Positions 17,975-27,458 of a stretch of DNA of 48,096 nucleotides are shown in pieces (the stretch's first letter is position 1; each line of letters opens with the position of its first letter). This DNA is from an uncultured Clostridium sp. GTDB lineage: Bacteria; Bacillota; Clostridia; TANB77; CAG-508. Below the pieces are notes generated by a model. That model was not told where the DNA came from and searched no databases. It saw only the letters and a list, made by a program, of their open reading frames with translations. The position numbers and the translations under genes were made by a program. The DNA is taken from positions 1-48,096 of the forward strand of contig CAOJGX010000005.1 of assembly GCA_948435735.1 (NCBI GenBank), written 5' to 3'.

Positions 17975-18903
17975 AAAAAATATCTGTCATAATTCCCATG
18001 TATGGGGAAGAAAAAATAGTAAACCAATGTTATCATAGATTAACCAATGTACTGCAAAAAATAGAACATTATGAATATGAAATGATTGTTGTAAACGATG
18101 GAAGCAAAGATAAAACTTTGGAAATGTTAATCGAATTAGCACACCAAGATACCCATGTGAAAATTATTTCGTTTTCCAGAAATTTTGGTCATCAAGCAGC
18201 TGTGACAGCAGGTCTGAAATATGTAACAGGCGATGCGATTGTCATTATTGATTCCGATTTGCAAGACCCACCAGAAGTCATTCCCGAAATGCTTAAGCTA
18301 TGGGAAAATGGAAATGATGTCATTTATGGAAAACGCAAAAAAAGAAAAGGTGAATCGATTTTCAAATTATTAACTGCTAAACTTTTTTACACCACCTTAA
18401 ACGCCTTATCAGAAACAGAAATTCCCAAAGATACAGGCGATTTTCGCTTAGTCGACAGAAGAGTGGTCGATTGCATTAATTTGTTGCCAGAACACAATAA
18501 ATTTTTAAGAGGGTTATTCAGTTGGGTTGGCTATCAGCAAATTCCGTATGAATATGAACGTCAGGAAAGAGTAGCAGGAAAAACCAAATATCCATTTCGT
18601 AAAATGGTGAAATTAGCTGGTGATGGGATTTTAAGTTTTTCAACAAAACCATTAAAATTAGTGGGCATTCTTGGTATCATCTCGCTTGTGATCTCATTTG
18701 TTATTTTGATATATGCTATTTTGTCCTTTTTCTGCAAATGGAATCATCTAGTACCAGGCTGGACCTCGATTATGCTAACGGTGACTTTCTTTGCTGGCGT
18801 ACAATTATTGGCCATATGGATAATGTCAGAATACATTGCCAGAATTTATGACGAAAGTCGTGACAGACCGCAATATATCATTGATAAAACCTATAATATA
18901 TGA
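17971..18903 (+). CDS. Undecaprenyl-phosphate glycosyltransferase (GtrB/DPM1-like)
   Basis: A 310-residue membrane-bound GT2 enzyme that likely moves a sugar from a nucleotide donor to undecaprenyl phosphate. It has VIIPMYGEEKIV, VNDGSKD and DSDLQDPPE near the active site, and SRNFGHQAAVTAG, all typical of GtrB/DPM synthases. Two transmembrane helices lie near 225-300. The start is ATG 17971, set by AAAGGA and the ATGA overlap. The GtrA-like protein at 22748 is the expected flippase partner. Confidence 0.88.
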   Translation: MKKISVIIPMYGEEKIVNQCYHRLTNVLQKIEHYEYEMIVVNDGSKDKTLEMLIELAHQDTHVKIISFSRNFGHQAAVTAGLKYVTGDAIVIIDSDLQDPPEVIPEMLKLWENGNDVIYGKRKKRKGESIFKLLTAKLFYTTLNALSETEIPKDTGDFRLVDRRVVDCINLLPEHNKFLRGLFSWVGYQQIPYEYERQERVAGKTKYPFRKMVKLAGDGILSFSTKPLKLVGILGIISLVISFVILIYAILSFFCKWNHLVPGWTSIMLTVTFFAGVQLLAIWIMSEYIARIYDESRDRPQYIIDKTYNI

Positions 18904-18935
18904 AGTAAAATATCTAGAAAGAAAGGAAAAGAAAA

Positions 18936-20777
18936 ATGATAGACACTCACCACATCAAAAATCAAATTAAATTTTATATAAAAAAATATGGTTTTTTTAA
19001 AACTATTTGGAAATGTATCACAGTTGGAACACGCAAATTTATCTGTATTTTAAAAGGAGAAAGAGATGTCAACTATGGGGATTACGGGGACTGGATTCAT
19101 GGAAACGAAGTCCGCGATTGGGAAATCAAAGCACAAACGAAAAAGAAATTCAAAAATATGCCAAAAATCAGCCTAATTGTTCCCATGTACAACACCAAAG
19201 AAAAATTTTTAAAAGAACTTGTCGATTCTTTAATCAAACAAACCTACCCAAACTGGGAACTATGCCTAGCAGATGGCGGGCCAGAACAAAACCTCAAATT
19301 ACTAAAAATTATTGATAAAGATGAACGTATCCAATATAGATTTTTAAACGAAAACAAAGGCATTTCCGAAAATTCAAACCAAGCTATCCAAATGGCAACA
19401 GGCGACTATCTTGGCTTATTAGACCATGACGATACCCTAGCCAAATATGCTTTATATGAAGTTGTCAAAACCATAAATCAATATCCAAACGCCGAATTTA
19501 TCTATTCAGACGAAGACAAAATCGACCAAAATGGCAACCGTTCAGACGCCTATTTCAAACCAGAATTTGCTCCAGACACCTTACGTTCACAAAATTACAT
19601 CTGTCATTTCAGCGTCTTCAAAAAAGAACTCATGGCCAAACTAGGTGGCTTTCGAGCTGAATTTGATGGTGCTCAAGATTATGACATTTTTTTGCGTATG
19701 GCCGAAATCGTAAAACCAGAGAATATCAAGCATATTCCGCGTGTTTTGTATCATTGGCGTGTACATAAGGGCTCTACTGCCATGGAAAATAGCAATGCCA
19801 AAAAGTATGCTTTTGATAATGGCATCAAGGCTTTAGAAGCACATTTGCAAAGAATTGGGTTAAAGGGAAGGGTTTCCAATGGTTGTATCAATGGAATTTA
19901 CCGCATTGATTATGAAGTAAAAGAGGAGCCCAAAGTATCCATTATCATTCCGAATAAAGACGGAAAAGAAATGTTGGAAGTGTGCATCCATTCCATTTTG
20001 GAAAAAACTACGTATTCGAATTATGAAATCATCATTGTTGAGAATAATAGTGAAACAACAGAAATTTTTGACTATTATGAAAAACTAAAAGAGAACAAGA
20101 AAATTAAAATTGTCAAGTATCCACAAGTGGGATTTAACTATTCTGGTATCGTTAATTTCGGCGTACGAAACTGCACAGGAGATTATGTGGTTCAATTAAA
20201 TAACGATACTGAATTAATAACCCCAAATTGGCTAGAAATCATGTTAGGTTTTTGTGAGCGTGAGGACGTTGGAGCCGTTGGTGTTAAACTATATTATCCC
20301 GATGAAACCATTCAGCATGCAGGGATTATCGTTGGTTTAGGAGGCGTTGCAGGAAATCGTTTTAAAAGTATTCCCAAAAGTGGTCATGGCTATTTTGCTG
20401 AAGAAAGTATGATTCAAAATTTAAGTGCTGTAACAGCAGCCTGTATTATGACACCAAAGAAAATCTATGAAGAAGTTGGCTACATGGCCGAGGCCCTCGC
20501 AGTTGCTTTTAATGATGTTGATTTTTGCTTAAAAATACGCGAAAAAGGCTATTTAATAGTTTACAATCCATATGTCGAATTCATCCATTACGAATCCAAA
20601 AGCAGAGGCGAAGAAAACACACCAGAAAAAATCAAAAGATTTCAAGGGGAAATCAATACTTTCAAAGAAAGATGGCAAGATTTTTTAGACAAAGGGGACC
20701 CCTATTACAATATCAATTTGAGCTTAGATACAGAAGTTTATCACATGAAGAAATGTAGAATTAATCACGAAAAATAA
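18936..20777 (+). CDS. Two-domain family 2 glycosyltransferase
   Basis: 613 residues with two GT-A domains. The first (about 75-310) has ISLIVPMYNT, LLDHDDT, YSDEDKID and VLYHWRVH; the second (about 340-600) has VSIIIPNKDG, QLNNDTE and FNDVDFCLK. This tandem-domain type is common in rhamnan and O-antigen loci, where one protein adds two successive sugars. GAAAGGA precedes the ATG. It is a close paralogue of 20789 and of the recoded 11594 gene, and supplies the intact AAA CTA GGT GGC version of recoding site 1. Confidence 0.9.
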   Translation: MIDTHHIKNQIKFYIKKYGFFKTIWKCITVGTRKFICILKGERDVNYGDYGDWIHGNEVRDWEIKAQTKKKFKNMPKISLIVPMYNTKEKFLKELVDSLIKQTYPNWELCLADGGPEQNLKLLKIIDKDERIQYRFLNENKGISENSNQAIQMATGDYLGLLDHDDTLAKYALYEVVKTINQYPNAEFIYSDEDKIDQNGNRSDAYFKPEFAPDTLRSQNYICHFSVFKKELMAKLGGFRAEFDGAQDYDIFLRMAEIVKPENIKHIPRVLYHWRVHKGSTAMENSNAKKYAFDNGIKALEAHLQRIGLKGRVSNGCINGIYRIDYEVKEEPKVSIIIPNKDGKEMLEVCIHSILEKTTYSNYEIIIVENNSETTEIFDYYEKLKENKKIKIVKYPQVGFNYSGIVNFGVRNCTGDYVVQLNNDTELITPNWLEIMLGFCEREDVGAVGVKLYYPDETIQHAGIIVGLGGVAGNRFKSIPKSGHGYFAEESMIQNLSAVTAACIMTPKKIYEEVGYMAEALAVAFNDVDFCLKIREKGYLIVYNPYVEFIHYESKSRGEENTPEKIKRFQGEINTFKERWQDFLDKGDPYYNINLSLDTEVYHMKKCRINHEK

Positions 20778-20788
20778 AGGGGAAATAT

Positions 20789-22621
20789 ATGATAATACAC
20801 AAATTGTCAAGAATATTTTATCATATCAAACGATATGGAATGATAAGAACCATAAAAAAAATAATAGGAAGAATCTTTCTGTTAGGAAAAGTCAATCGTC
20901 AATCTGCCAAACAACTTTATCAAACGTGGATTGTGCAAAACGAGCCAGCAGATGAGGAACTAGAAAATCAGAAAAAACACAAATTTGCCAAGCAACCCAA
21001 AATCAGCATTGTTGTTCCGTTATACAATACAGACGAAAATTTCTTTTTGGAATTGTTAAACTCTGTTTTGGTGCAAACCTATTCTAATTGGGAGTTATGT
21101 TTTGCTGATGGAAGCCAAGAAAGAAATGATACGATTTATGCGATGTGTTCAAGATGTAGTAAAGTCCGCTATCGATTTTTAGGAGAAAATAAAGGAATTT
21201 CTGAAAATACGAATCTAGCGATTGAAATGGCACAAGGCGATTATATTGCCTTTCTTGACCATGACGATACCTTGCCACCATTTGCTTTATATGAAATCGT
21301 AAAAACCATCAACGACAAACCAGAAACAGAATTTATCTATTCCGATGAAGACAAAATTGACGAAAAAGGTGAGCGTTTCGACCCCTATTTTAAGCCGGAT
21401 TTTTCGCCAGAAACGTTGGAATGTCATAATTATATCACGCATTTTGTGGTTATCAAAAAAACGTTGCTTGACCAAATTGGCAAACTAAACAGCCAATTCG
21501 ATGGTGCCCAAGACTTTGATTTTGTCCTTCGAGCAACTGAAAATACCAAACATATTGACCATATTCCCAAAGTTTTATATCACTGGAGAGCTCATCAAAA
21601 ATCCACAGCCAAAGTAGCAGACACTAAAAATTATGCCTATGAAGCAGGCGTAAAAGTGATTGCAGAGCATTTAAAACGAACAGGAAAAGAAGCGATTGTT
21701 AAAAATCCGGGAGAAGTACCGGGAATTTATCAAGTCAAATATGCCGTAAAAGGCAAACCTAAGGTTTCGATTTTAATTCCCAATAAAGATTATTACCAAG
21801 GTCTAAAAAAGTGTTTAAAATCGATTTTGACACTTACCACGTATGAAAATTACGAAATTCTAATCCTAGAGAACAATAGCACCGAAAAAGAAACCTTTGC
21901 TTTTTATAAAACCATCCAGCAAAATCCGAAAATTCGTGTATTAGAATGCAAAGAAAAAGAATTTAATTACTCAAAAATCATTAATTTTGGCGTAAAAAAT
22001 GCCACAGGTGATTTTATTTTACAACTCAACAATGATACTAAACTATTAACACCAGATTGGCTAGAAATTTTACTTGGCTATGCCCAAAACAAAGAAATCG
22101 GAGCCGTTGGAGCCAGACTTTATTACGCTGACAAATCCATTCAACACGCTGGAATTGCCTATGGAATTGCTGGCAAAGCAGGAAATTTATTAGTTGGCTT
22201 ACCCTATGGTACACATGACCCATTTGGTCGTGAAGCTGCCACACGAAATGTAGCAGCAGTCACAGGTGCTTGCCTATTTTGCAGACGCGAAATTTATGAT
22301 GAAGTAGGTTTTATGGCCGAAACATTATTCAAGGTTGCCTTTAATGATGTCGATTTTTGTTTAAAAATACTTGAAAAAGGATACCGAGTGGTATATAATC
22401 CGTATATAGAATTGATACATTACGAATCAAAAACGAGAGGCTATGAGGATACGCCAGAAAAAAAAGCAAGATTTGAAGAAGAAACCCAAAATTTTCAAAC
22501 CAAATGGAACCATTTGTTACAAAAGGGTGACCCCTATTACAACCCCAATTTATCCCACGCAGATGGAAATTTTAAATGTAGGGGCGATTATCAATCGCCC
22601 GCCCCATCCGATGTAGGATAA
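20789..22621 (+). CDS. Two-domain family 2 glycosyltransferase with repeat-derived C-terminus
   Basis: 610 residues, same architecture as 18936: ISIVVPLYNT, FLDHDDT, YSDEDKID in domain one and VSILIPNKDY, QLNNDTK, FNDVDFCLK in domain two. The last dozen or so residues (CRGDYQSPAPSDVG) are encoded by a GTAGGGGCGATT palindromic repeat that begins at 22577, so the insertion replaced the original end. AAGGGG precedes the ATG at 20789. Confidence 0.9.
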   Translation: MIIHKLSRIFYHIKRYGMIRTIKKIIGRIFLLGKVNRQSAKQLYQTWIVQNEPADEELENQKKHKFAKQPKISIVVPLYNTDENFFLELLNSVLVQTYSNWELCFADGSQERNDTIYAMCSRCSKVRYRFLGENKGISENTNLAIEMAQGDYIAFLDHDDTLPPFALYEIVKTINDKPETEFIYSDEDKIDEKGERFDPYFKPDFSPETLECHNYITHFVVIKKTLLDQIGKLNSQFDGAQDFDFVLRATENTKHIDHIPKVLYHWRAHQKSTAKVADTKNYAYEAGVKVIAEHLKRTGKEAIVKNPGEVPGIYQVKYAVKGKPKVSILIPNKDYYQGLKKCLKSILTLTTYENYEILILENNSTEKETFAFYKTIQQNPKIRVLECKEKEFNYSKIINFGVKNATGDFILQLNNDTKLLTPDWLEILLGYAQNKEIGAVGARLYYADKSIQHAGIAYGIAGKAGNLLVGLPYGTHDPFGREAATRNVAAVTGACLFCRREIYDEVGFMAETLFKVAFNDVDFCLKILEKGYRVVYNPYIELIHYESKTRGYEDTPEKKARFEEETQNFQTKWNHLLQKGDPYYNPNLSHADGNFKCRGDYQSPAPSDVG

Positions 22622-22723
22622 TAAAAATGTCTTTTTCTAAATAGAATAAGAGACAATATAATTTTTAATCAAATAAAACAGATAAAACAAATAAAACGCG
22701 GGCGATTGATAATCGCCCCTACA
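22577..22723. mobile_element. MITE-like element with perfect 26-bp inverted ends
   Basis: 22577-22602 and 22698-22723 are exact reverse complements (26 of 26), each itself a hairpin built on GGGGCGATT...AATCGCCC. They enclose 95 bp of AT-rich sequence. The left end is translated as the tail of the 20789 gene and the right end lies 17 nt before the next start region. No transposase is seen. Confidence 0.7.
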
Positions 22724-22747
22724 GAATAAAAAGAAGAAGGAATTAAA

Positions 22748-23248
22748 ATGATTGATCAATTAGAAACATTTTGTTTAAATATTTTACGAAAAATAAAATT
22801 AGGCAAACTAGCCGATCTTTACGAAGATCATCGCGAAGGCATGCGTTATCTCGTATTTGGTGTGCTTTCCACAATTGTCAATATTGTCACAGCAGCATTT
22901 ACGTATTATGTCTTATTTGCCAAATTGCCAGAAGAGTGGAAAGTCAATTTAAGTACGGTACTTGCTATCATCGCAGCTTGGATATTTGCTTATGTTACTA
23001 ATAAATTATATGTATTTGCTTCGAAAACAACTGGTATGAAAGAATTGTTCAAAGAAATTCTTTCTTTTGTCAGTTGTAGAACAGTAACTGCTATTGTTGA
23101 AATTGTGTTAATGAATATTTTTGTCACGATGCTACAATGGAACTATTTGATGATGAAAATTATTGTCAATATCATTGTGATTATTTTAAATTTTGTATTT
23201 AGCAAATTGATTATTTTTAAGAAAGAAAAAGGGGAGGAAAACGCGTGA
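22748..23248 (+). CDS. GtrA-like membrane protein (putative polyprenyl-phosphate-sugar flippase)
   Basis: A 166-residue protein with four hydrophobic segments in the GtrA pattern: MRYLVFGVLSTIVNIVTA, WIFAYVTNKLYVF, a third with SCRTVTAIVEI, and a last with NIIVIILNFVFSKLIIF. GtrA proteins are thought to flip undecaprenyl-linked sugars made by GtrB-type enzymes, and such an enzyme lies at 17971. AGAAGGA precedes the ATG. It overlaps the next gene by 4 nt. Confidence 0.88.
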   Translation: MIDQLETFCLNILRKIKLGKLADLYEDHREGMRYLVFGVLSTIVNIVTAAFTYYVLFAKLPEEWKVNLSTVLAIIAAWIFAYVTNKLYVFASKTTGMKELFKEILSFVSCRTVTAIVEIVLMNIFVTMLQWNYLMMKIIVNIIVIILNFVFSKLIIFKKEKGEENA

Positions 23249-25039
23249 AAACAATATTAAAATTTGGATTAATTTTAATATTAGCATGTTTAGCAGTTTG
23301 TGGGATGAATGTCAGTATCACACTGGGAAATGGATTTTGGCATCAATTTTCAGGCAACAGCACAGCATGGCTGATTTTATATGCAACAGCTGTAGTTTTA
23401 ATCAAAAAAACCTTAGAAATTAAGGATAAACGCTTGAAAATAACAGCGTTGTTATTAGCTGTCTTGTTTGCCTTGTTTCAGGTTTGTGGCATGGCGATTG
23501 CTTTACATCAAACCATTGACATTTTAGGTGCGTATTGGGTGATTACTGTTTTGAAATTGGTAGGTCTTACGATTTTTTATACAAGTATTTTAGTCGTATT
23601 GTTTTCAAAATTGGTAAATTGGCAAATGCCAAAGCAAAATGTGGAATATCCATTTTTTACACAGAATAAAAGAAGTATTTGCTTGGTTACCATACTAATA
23701 TTTATTTGTTGGATACCGTATCTATTAAAATATTTTCCAGGCATTACTAGCTATGATTCCATCATGCAAATCAGACAAATATTGGGGCAATTGCCACTGA
23801 CACAGCACCATCCTTTAATTCATATTGGCTTAATCAAAATCTGTCTTGATTTAGGAAATTTCGTATTTCATTCAAGACAAGCAGGGGTTGCTATTTATAC
23901 CATATTTCAAATGTTAACCATGGCTTTTATCTTTTCGTTTACACTATATTATATGGCAAGAAAAAAAGTAGGAATTGGCTATCGCCTCTTAAGTTTACTC
24001 TATTTTGCTGTGTACCCAACCTTTCCAATGCTTAGCCTCATGATGCAAAAAGATACTTTTTTTGGTGGTTTGATGCTGTTTGTTACCATCATCTTGATTG
24101 AATTATTAACGAATACAGAAAACTTTTTTGCAAGCCAAATAAGAGTGACCGCATCAGCCATTATTTTGCTAATAACAATTTTATTTAGAAACAATGCTTT
24201 ATACAGTTTTCTTATGACAGCACCATTTTTCATTATTTTTTTGAAAGGAAATCGAATCAAAGTTGCAAGTTTACTGCGGTGGAGTAATAGGAATTGTACT
24301 GATATTTAATGCAATTGTAACCCATGTCTTCAAAATTCCACCATGTGAACCAATTGATATGTATTCTGTGCCACTTCAACAAATGGCAAGAACCAGAATT
24401 TTTGAAGCAGACACCTTAACAGAAAACGAAAAAAATGAAATTCATCGCTTTTTTCCAAATGATGACAAATTAGAAGAACACTATATTTCATGGCTTTCTG
24501 ACCCAATCCGAGGACAAGTGGATACGGAATACTTTTTTGAAAACAGAAACGAATTTTTTGGACTCTGGTTCCAATTATTGCTAAAATATCCAATTTGCTA
24601 TATCGACTCGTTTTTTTGTAATACTTCAGGATATTGGTATCCAGAAGAAGTTAGAGTGAGCGTAACAGGTGGTATATGGGAAAATGATTTGGGAATTGAA
24701 CTGACACCAATTTTTGAGTGGAAGTTTGTCAGTATTATGGAAGACTTAATTAATGCAAGAGGTGTGCCAGTAATCGGAATGTTTTTTAGTACAGGATTTG
24801 TATTTTGGATAATGCTTATCCTGTTTGGATATCAAATTTACCAAAAACAATATCAGTTTAGTATGGTTTTGTTGCCAATTTTGTGTTATTGGTTAACGAT
24901 TTTGCTAGGACCGCTAAATACTGAATATCGCTATGTATTTTATTTGTTTACATGCTTGCCTCTAGTGCTGGCTGTAACTTTATATAAATTTGATCAAAAT
25001 AAGAAAGGAGATATGCTAGAAAACACTAGCATGAAGTAA
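23245..25039 (+). CDS. Large polytopic membrane protein (DUF6020-like), joined by +1 recoding at CGG 24277
   Basis: Skipping C24277 gives one 597-residue protein. The first 344 residues contain about eight hydrophobic segments; the conserved-looking loop TSYDSIMQIRQILGQ and LTQHHPLIH lie near 170-195. After the junction, reading VASLL|GGVIGIVLIFNAI, a membrane helix continues unbroken, then a large polar domain and two final helices. That the hydrophobic helix runs across the junction only in the +1 reading supports recoding. It resembles DUF6020/GT-C-like proteins found with GtrA; the exact function is unknown. Starts in an overlap with GtrA. Confidence 0.72.
24277..24279 (+). other. In-frame CGG recoding site 3 (CTG CGG T)
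   Basis: The +1 frame resumes with GGT GGA GTA (Gly-Gly-Val), restoring a transmembrane helix. Zero frame ends after ten more codons at 24309. Confidence 0.78.
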
Positions 25040-25043
25040 AAAA

Positions 25044-25986
25044 ATGGACAAAATAGCTGTTTTAATACCATGTTACAACGAAGAAAAAACAATTCAAAAA
25101 GTAATTGAAGATTTTAAAAGAGAATTACCAGAAGCAAAAATTTATGTATATGACAATAATTCAAAGGATAAAACGGTTGAAATTGCGAAAGAAGCAGGTG
25201 TCATTGTCGGGTTTGAAACAAGGCAAGGAAAAGGAAATGTTATCCGAACCATGTTTCGTGAAATTGATGCAGAAAGCTATATTATGGTGGATGGAGATGA
25301 TACTTATCCTGCCGAAAATGCACGTGAAATGGTGAATTGTGTACTAGACGAAAAAGTGGATATGGTTATTGGGGACAGGCTTTCTTCCACATATTTTACA
25401 GAAAATAAAAGACGTTTTCACGGCTTTGGAAATGTATTAACAAGAATCTTAATCAATACCATTTATAACAGCGATATTCGTGATGTTATGACAGGCTACA
25501 GAGCCTTTAGCTATCGCTTTGTGAAGACTTTTCCTGTTATGTCTAAAGGCTTTGAGTTAGAAAATGAGATGACGATTCATAGTTTAGATAAAAACTTGAA
25601 AATCAAAAATGTCATTATCGAATATCGTGACAGACCAGAACGGAAGCGAATCCAAATTAAATACGATTTCAGATGGTGTAAAAGTCATAAAAACCATATT
25701 TGCTTTGTATAAAAACTATAAGCCATTAGCGTTTTTCTCGATTGTTGCAATGATTTTAGCGGGATTGGGAATAGCCTTTTTCATACCAGTTTTTATTGGA
25801 TTTTTGCATTCTGGTTTAGTCAGAATTCCGACGTTGTTAGTAAGCGTACTTTTCTTTATTTGCTCGGTGCAATCACTTTTTTCTGGTTTGATTTTGGACA
25901 ATATTATCAAAACTTCAAAACAGAATTTTGAAATGCGCTTAATTGATTGTGAACATAGATTAAAAAAAGAAGGGAATGTAGAGTAA
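25044..25986 (+). CDS. DPM1-like membrane glycosyltransferase, joined by +1 recoding at CGG 25641
   Basis: Skipping C25641 gives a 313-residue GT2 enzyme. It has VLIPCYNEEKTIQKV, the VDGDDTYP active-site loop and YRDRPE|GSESKLNTISDGVKV across the junction, followed by two transmembrane helices near 235-285. The string RPEGSxSKLNT is a hallmark of polyprenyl-phosphate glycosyltransferases of this type, so the +1 reading is strongly supported. In zero frame the protein would end at 25712 and lose its membrane anchor. It starts 4 nt after the previous stop and ends 1 nt before the next ATG. Confidence 0.82.
25641..25643 (+). other. In-frame CGG recoding site 4 (GAA CGG A)
   Basis: The +1 frame resumes with GGA AGC GAA TCC AAA (Gly-Ser-Glu-Ser-Lys), the conserved family motif. 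Confidence 0.82.
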
Positions 25987-25987
25987 A

Positions 25988-27028
25988 ATGAACAATATTA
26001 AGGTTTCCATTGTTGTTCCAGTTTATAATGCAGAAAACTTATTAAAAAGATGCTTAGAACCTTTAGTCAACCAAACTTTGCAGGAAATTGAAATTATTTG
26101 TGTAGACGATGGTTCAAAAGATTGTTCATCAGAAATCGTAGACGAATATGCAGAAAAATATCCTGAAAAAGTGAAGGTCTTTCATAAAGAAAATGGTGGC
26201 GAATGGTCAGCACGTACGTATGGCTTAAAAAAGGCAACTGGCGAATATGTTGGCTTTATGGATAATGACGATATACCAGAAATAACGTGGGCAGAAAAAT
26301 TATACACAGCAGCCAAGAAAAACGATGCCGATATTGCCTTTTGTGGCTACGACAGAGTCGATTTAGACACAGGCAAAACCGTTGCAACCGAGATGACACA
26401 ATATGGCACCATGAACAAAGAAGTCGACTTCAATGACGATTTTATTGTATATGCCAATCCTTCTTTGTGGAACAAAATTTACAGACGACAATGTGTCAAA
26501 GACTTAGAGTTTTTGCCATTTCGTGGCTGCAATGATACCTTGTTTTTGATTCATTCCTATATGGATGGCGTCAAAAAATTAACGTTTATACCCGATGTTT
26601 TGTATCATTATTATTTGCGTTCTAGTTCACAAATTCATAATATGAACAGGCAAGATATTGACAATTTAAAAAAATATTTATTAGTAACCAAGGAAAATGC
26701 TATCAAAAAAGGCATTTATGAAGAATTTAGAGATTGTTTAGACGAAATGGCGTTTTTACATTTGGGCATTTCGTGGATGTATATGGTTTCGTATGACAAA
26801 ACAGTAAACATGCGTGAAATGACCAAAGAAGTGACAAACTATTTAGACGAACATTTTTCAAGTTGGCGAAAATCGAAGTTTTTTAAAATATCCCATTGTT
26901 TTCCCAAAGGCATCAAATTTATTGCCATTTGGGGCGTGCATTGGCTGTATCGAATGGGAATACCGACAGTGTATGTTTGGCTATATCGTTTTGTAGTGGA
27001 TTATCTAAAAATTGATATAAAATGGTAA
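25988..27028 (+). CDS. Family 2 glycosyltransferase (EpsJ-like)
   Basis: A 346-residue GT-A enzyme with VSIVVPVYNAENLLKRCL, CVDDGSKD and FMDNDDIPE. It resembles exopolysaccharide glycosyltransferases with a C-terminal helical region. AGAAGGG precedes the start. It is the last glycosyltransferase of the run and is followed by a 430-nt gap that holds a candidate toxin-antitoxin locus. Confidence 0.88.
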   Translation: MNNIKVSIVVPVYNAENLLKRCLEPLVNQTLQEIEIICVDDGSKDCSSEIVDEYAEKYPEKVKVFHKENGGEWSARTYGLKKATGEYVGFMDNDDIPEITWAEKLYTAAKKNDADIAFCGYDRVDLDTGKTVATEMTQYGTMNKEVDFNDDFIVYANPSLWNKIYRRQCVKDLEFLPFRGCNDTLFLIHSYMDGVKKLTFIPDVLYHYYLRSSSQIHNMNRQDIDNLKKYLLVTKENAIKKGIYEEFRDCLDEMAFLHLGISWMYMVSYDKTVNMREMTKEVTNYLDEHFSSWRKSKFFKISHCFPKGIKFIAIWGVHWLYRMGIPTVYVWLYRFVVDYLKIDIKW

Positions 27029-27055
27029 TTGTCGAAATTTGTCTTGTGAAATAGA

Positions 27056-27084
27056 TAGACAGACGATAAAAAGTGTTGTAAAAT
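27056..27084 (+). promoter_or_regulatory. Promoter of the small hydrophobic peptide
   Basis: TAGACA (27056-27061), 17-bp spacer, TAAAAT (27079-27084). It lies 85 nt before the peptide start, leaving a structured leader with GTGG-TTG-CCAC at 27115. Confidence 0.5.
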
Positions 27085-27168
27085 AGCAAACATAGAAAAT
27101 GGCAATAAGCAGATGTGGTTGCCACTTTTAATTCACAGTGATTAGCTGTAGAAAGCGAGGTGGTGCTA

Positions 27169-27279
27169 ATGATAGAAGCAGTTTTATTAGAAATAATATA
27201 TTTACTTTTATTGGGCTTAGTTATCGAAACTATCGTAGTATGTACCTTAATTATACTGGTTATAATTTTGAGTAAGTAG
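27169..27279 (+). CDS. Small hydrophobic peptide, candidate type I toxin
   Basis: A 36-residue ORF (MIEAVLLEIIYLLLLGLVIE, then a second hydrophobic stretch, ending ILSK) that is almost wholly a membrane helix with a single terminal lysine. A GAGGTGG ribosome binding site lies at 27157-27163, enclosed by TTAGC (27143) and GCTAA (27165), which could hide it in a hairpin. A bidirectional terminator follows, and a convergent minus-strand promoter lies beyond it. Size, hydropathy and arrangement match Fst/TxpA-like type I toxins; I do not recognise the exact family. Confidence 0.55.
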   Translation: MIEAVLLEIIYLLLLGLVIETIVVCTLIILVIILSK

Positions 27280-27283
27280 ATAA

Positions 27284-27326
27284 CAAAAAAACACATCTGT
27301 AACTTGCCGGTTCAATGTGTTTTTTA
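27284..27326. terminator. Bidirectional terminator shared by convergent RNAs
   Basis: ACACAT (27291-27296) pairs with ATGTGT (27315-27320). An A-run on the left and a T-run on the right allow termination in both directions. Confidence 0.75.
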
Positions 27327-27360
27327 CATATACTGGCAACCACGTTTGTGGATTGTCATT
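27284..27360 (-). ncRNA. Putative antisense RNA to the small peptide mRNA
   Basis: Predicted from its promoter (27367-27395, minus strand) to the bidirectional terminator. It would be about 75 nt and complementary to the 3' end of the toxin-like mRNA. It contains GTGGTTGCCA, which also occurs in the mRNA leader at 27115. Confidence 0.5.
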
Positions 27361-27366
27361 TTCTAT

Positions 27367-27395
27367 ATTATATACTATTTTATGAAAAAAGTCAA
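27367..27395 (-). promoter_or_regulatory. Minus-strand promoter for the antisense RNA
   Basis: On the minus strand TTGACT (27395-27390), a 17-bp spacer and TATAAT (27372-27367). It is nearly consensus and points at the small peptide gene; no minus-strand CDS follows. Confidence 0.7.
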
Positions 27396-27458
27396 TATAC
27401 CAATTTGAAAATCATTCGACAAAAATAGATTATATTTATCAAGAAAAGGAGAATAAAA

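Noticed and set aside
19007-25335. Extra + strand ORFs of 60-100 codons inside the glycosyltransferase genes (19007, 20525, 22771, 25105)
   Set aside because: They lie wholly within clear genes in another frame and have no ribosome binding site or recognisable product.
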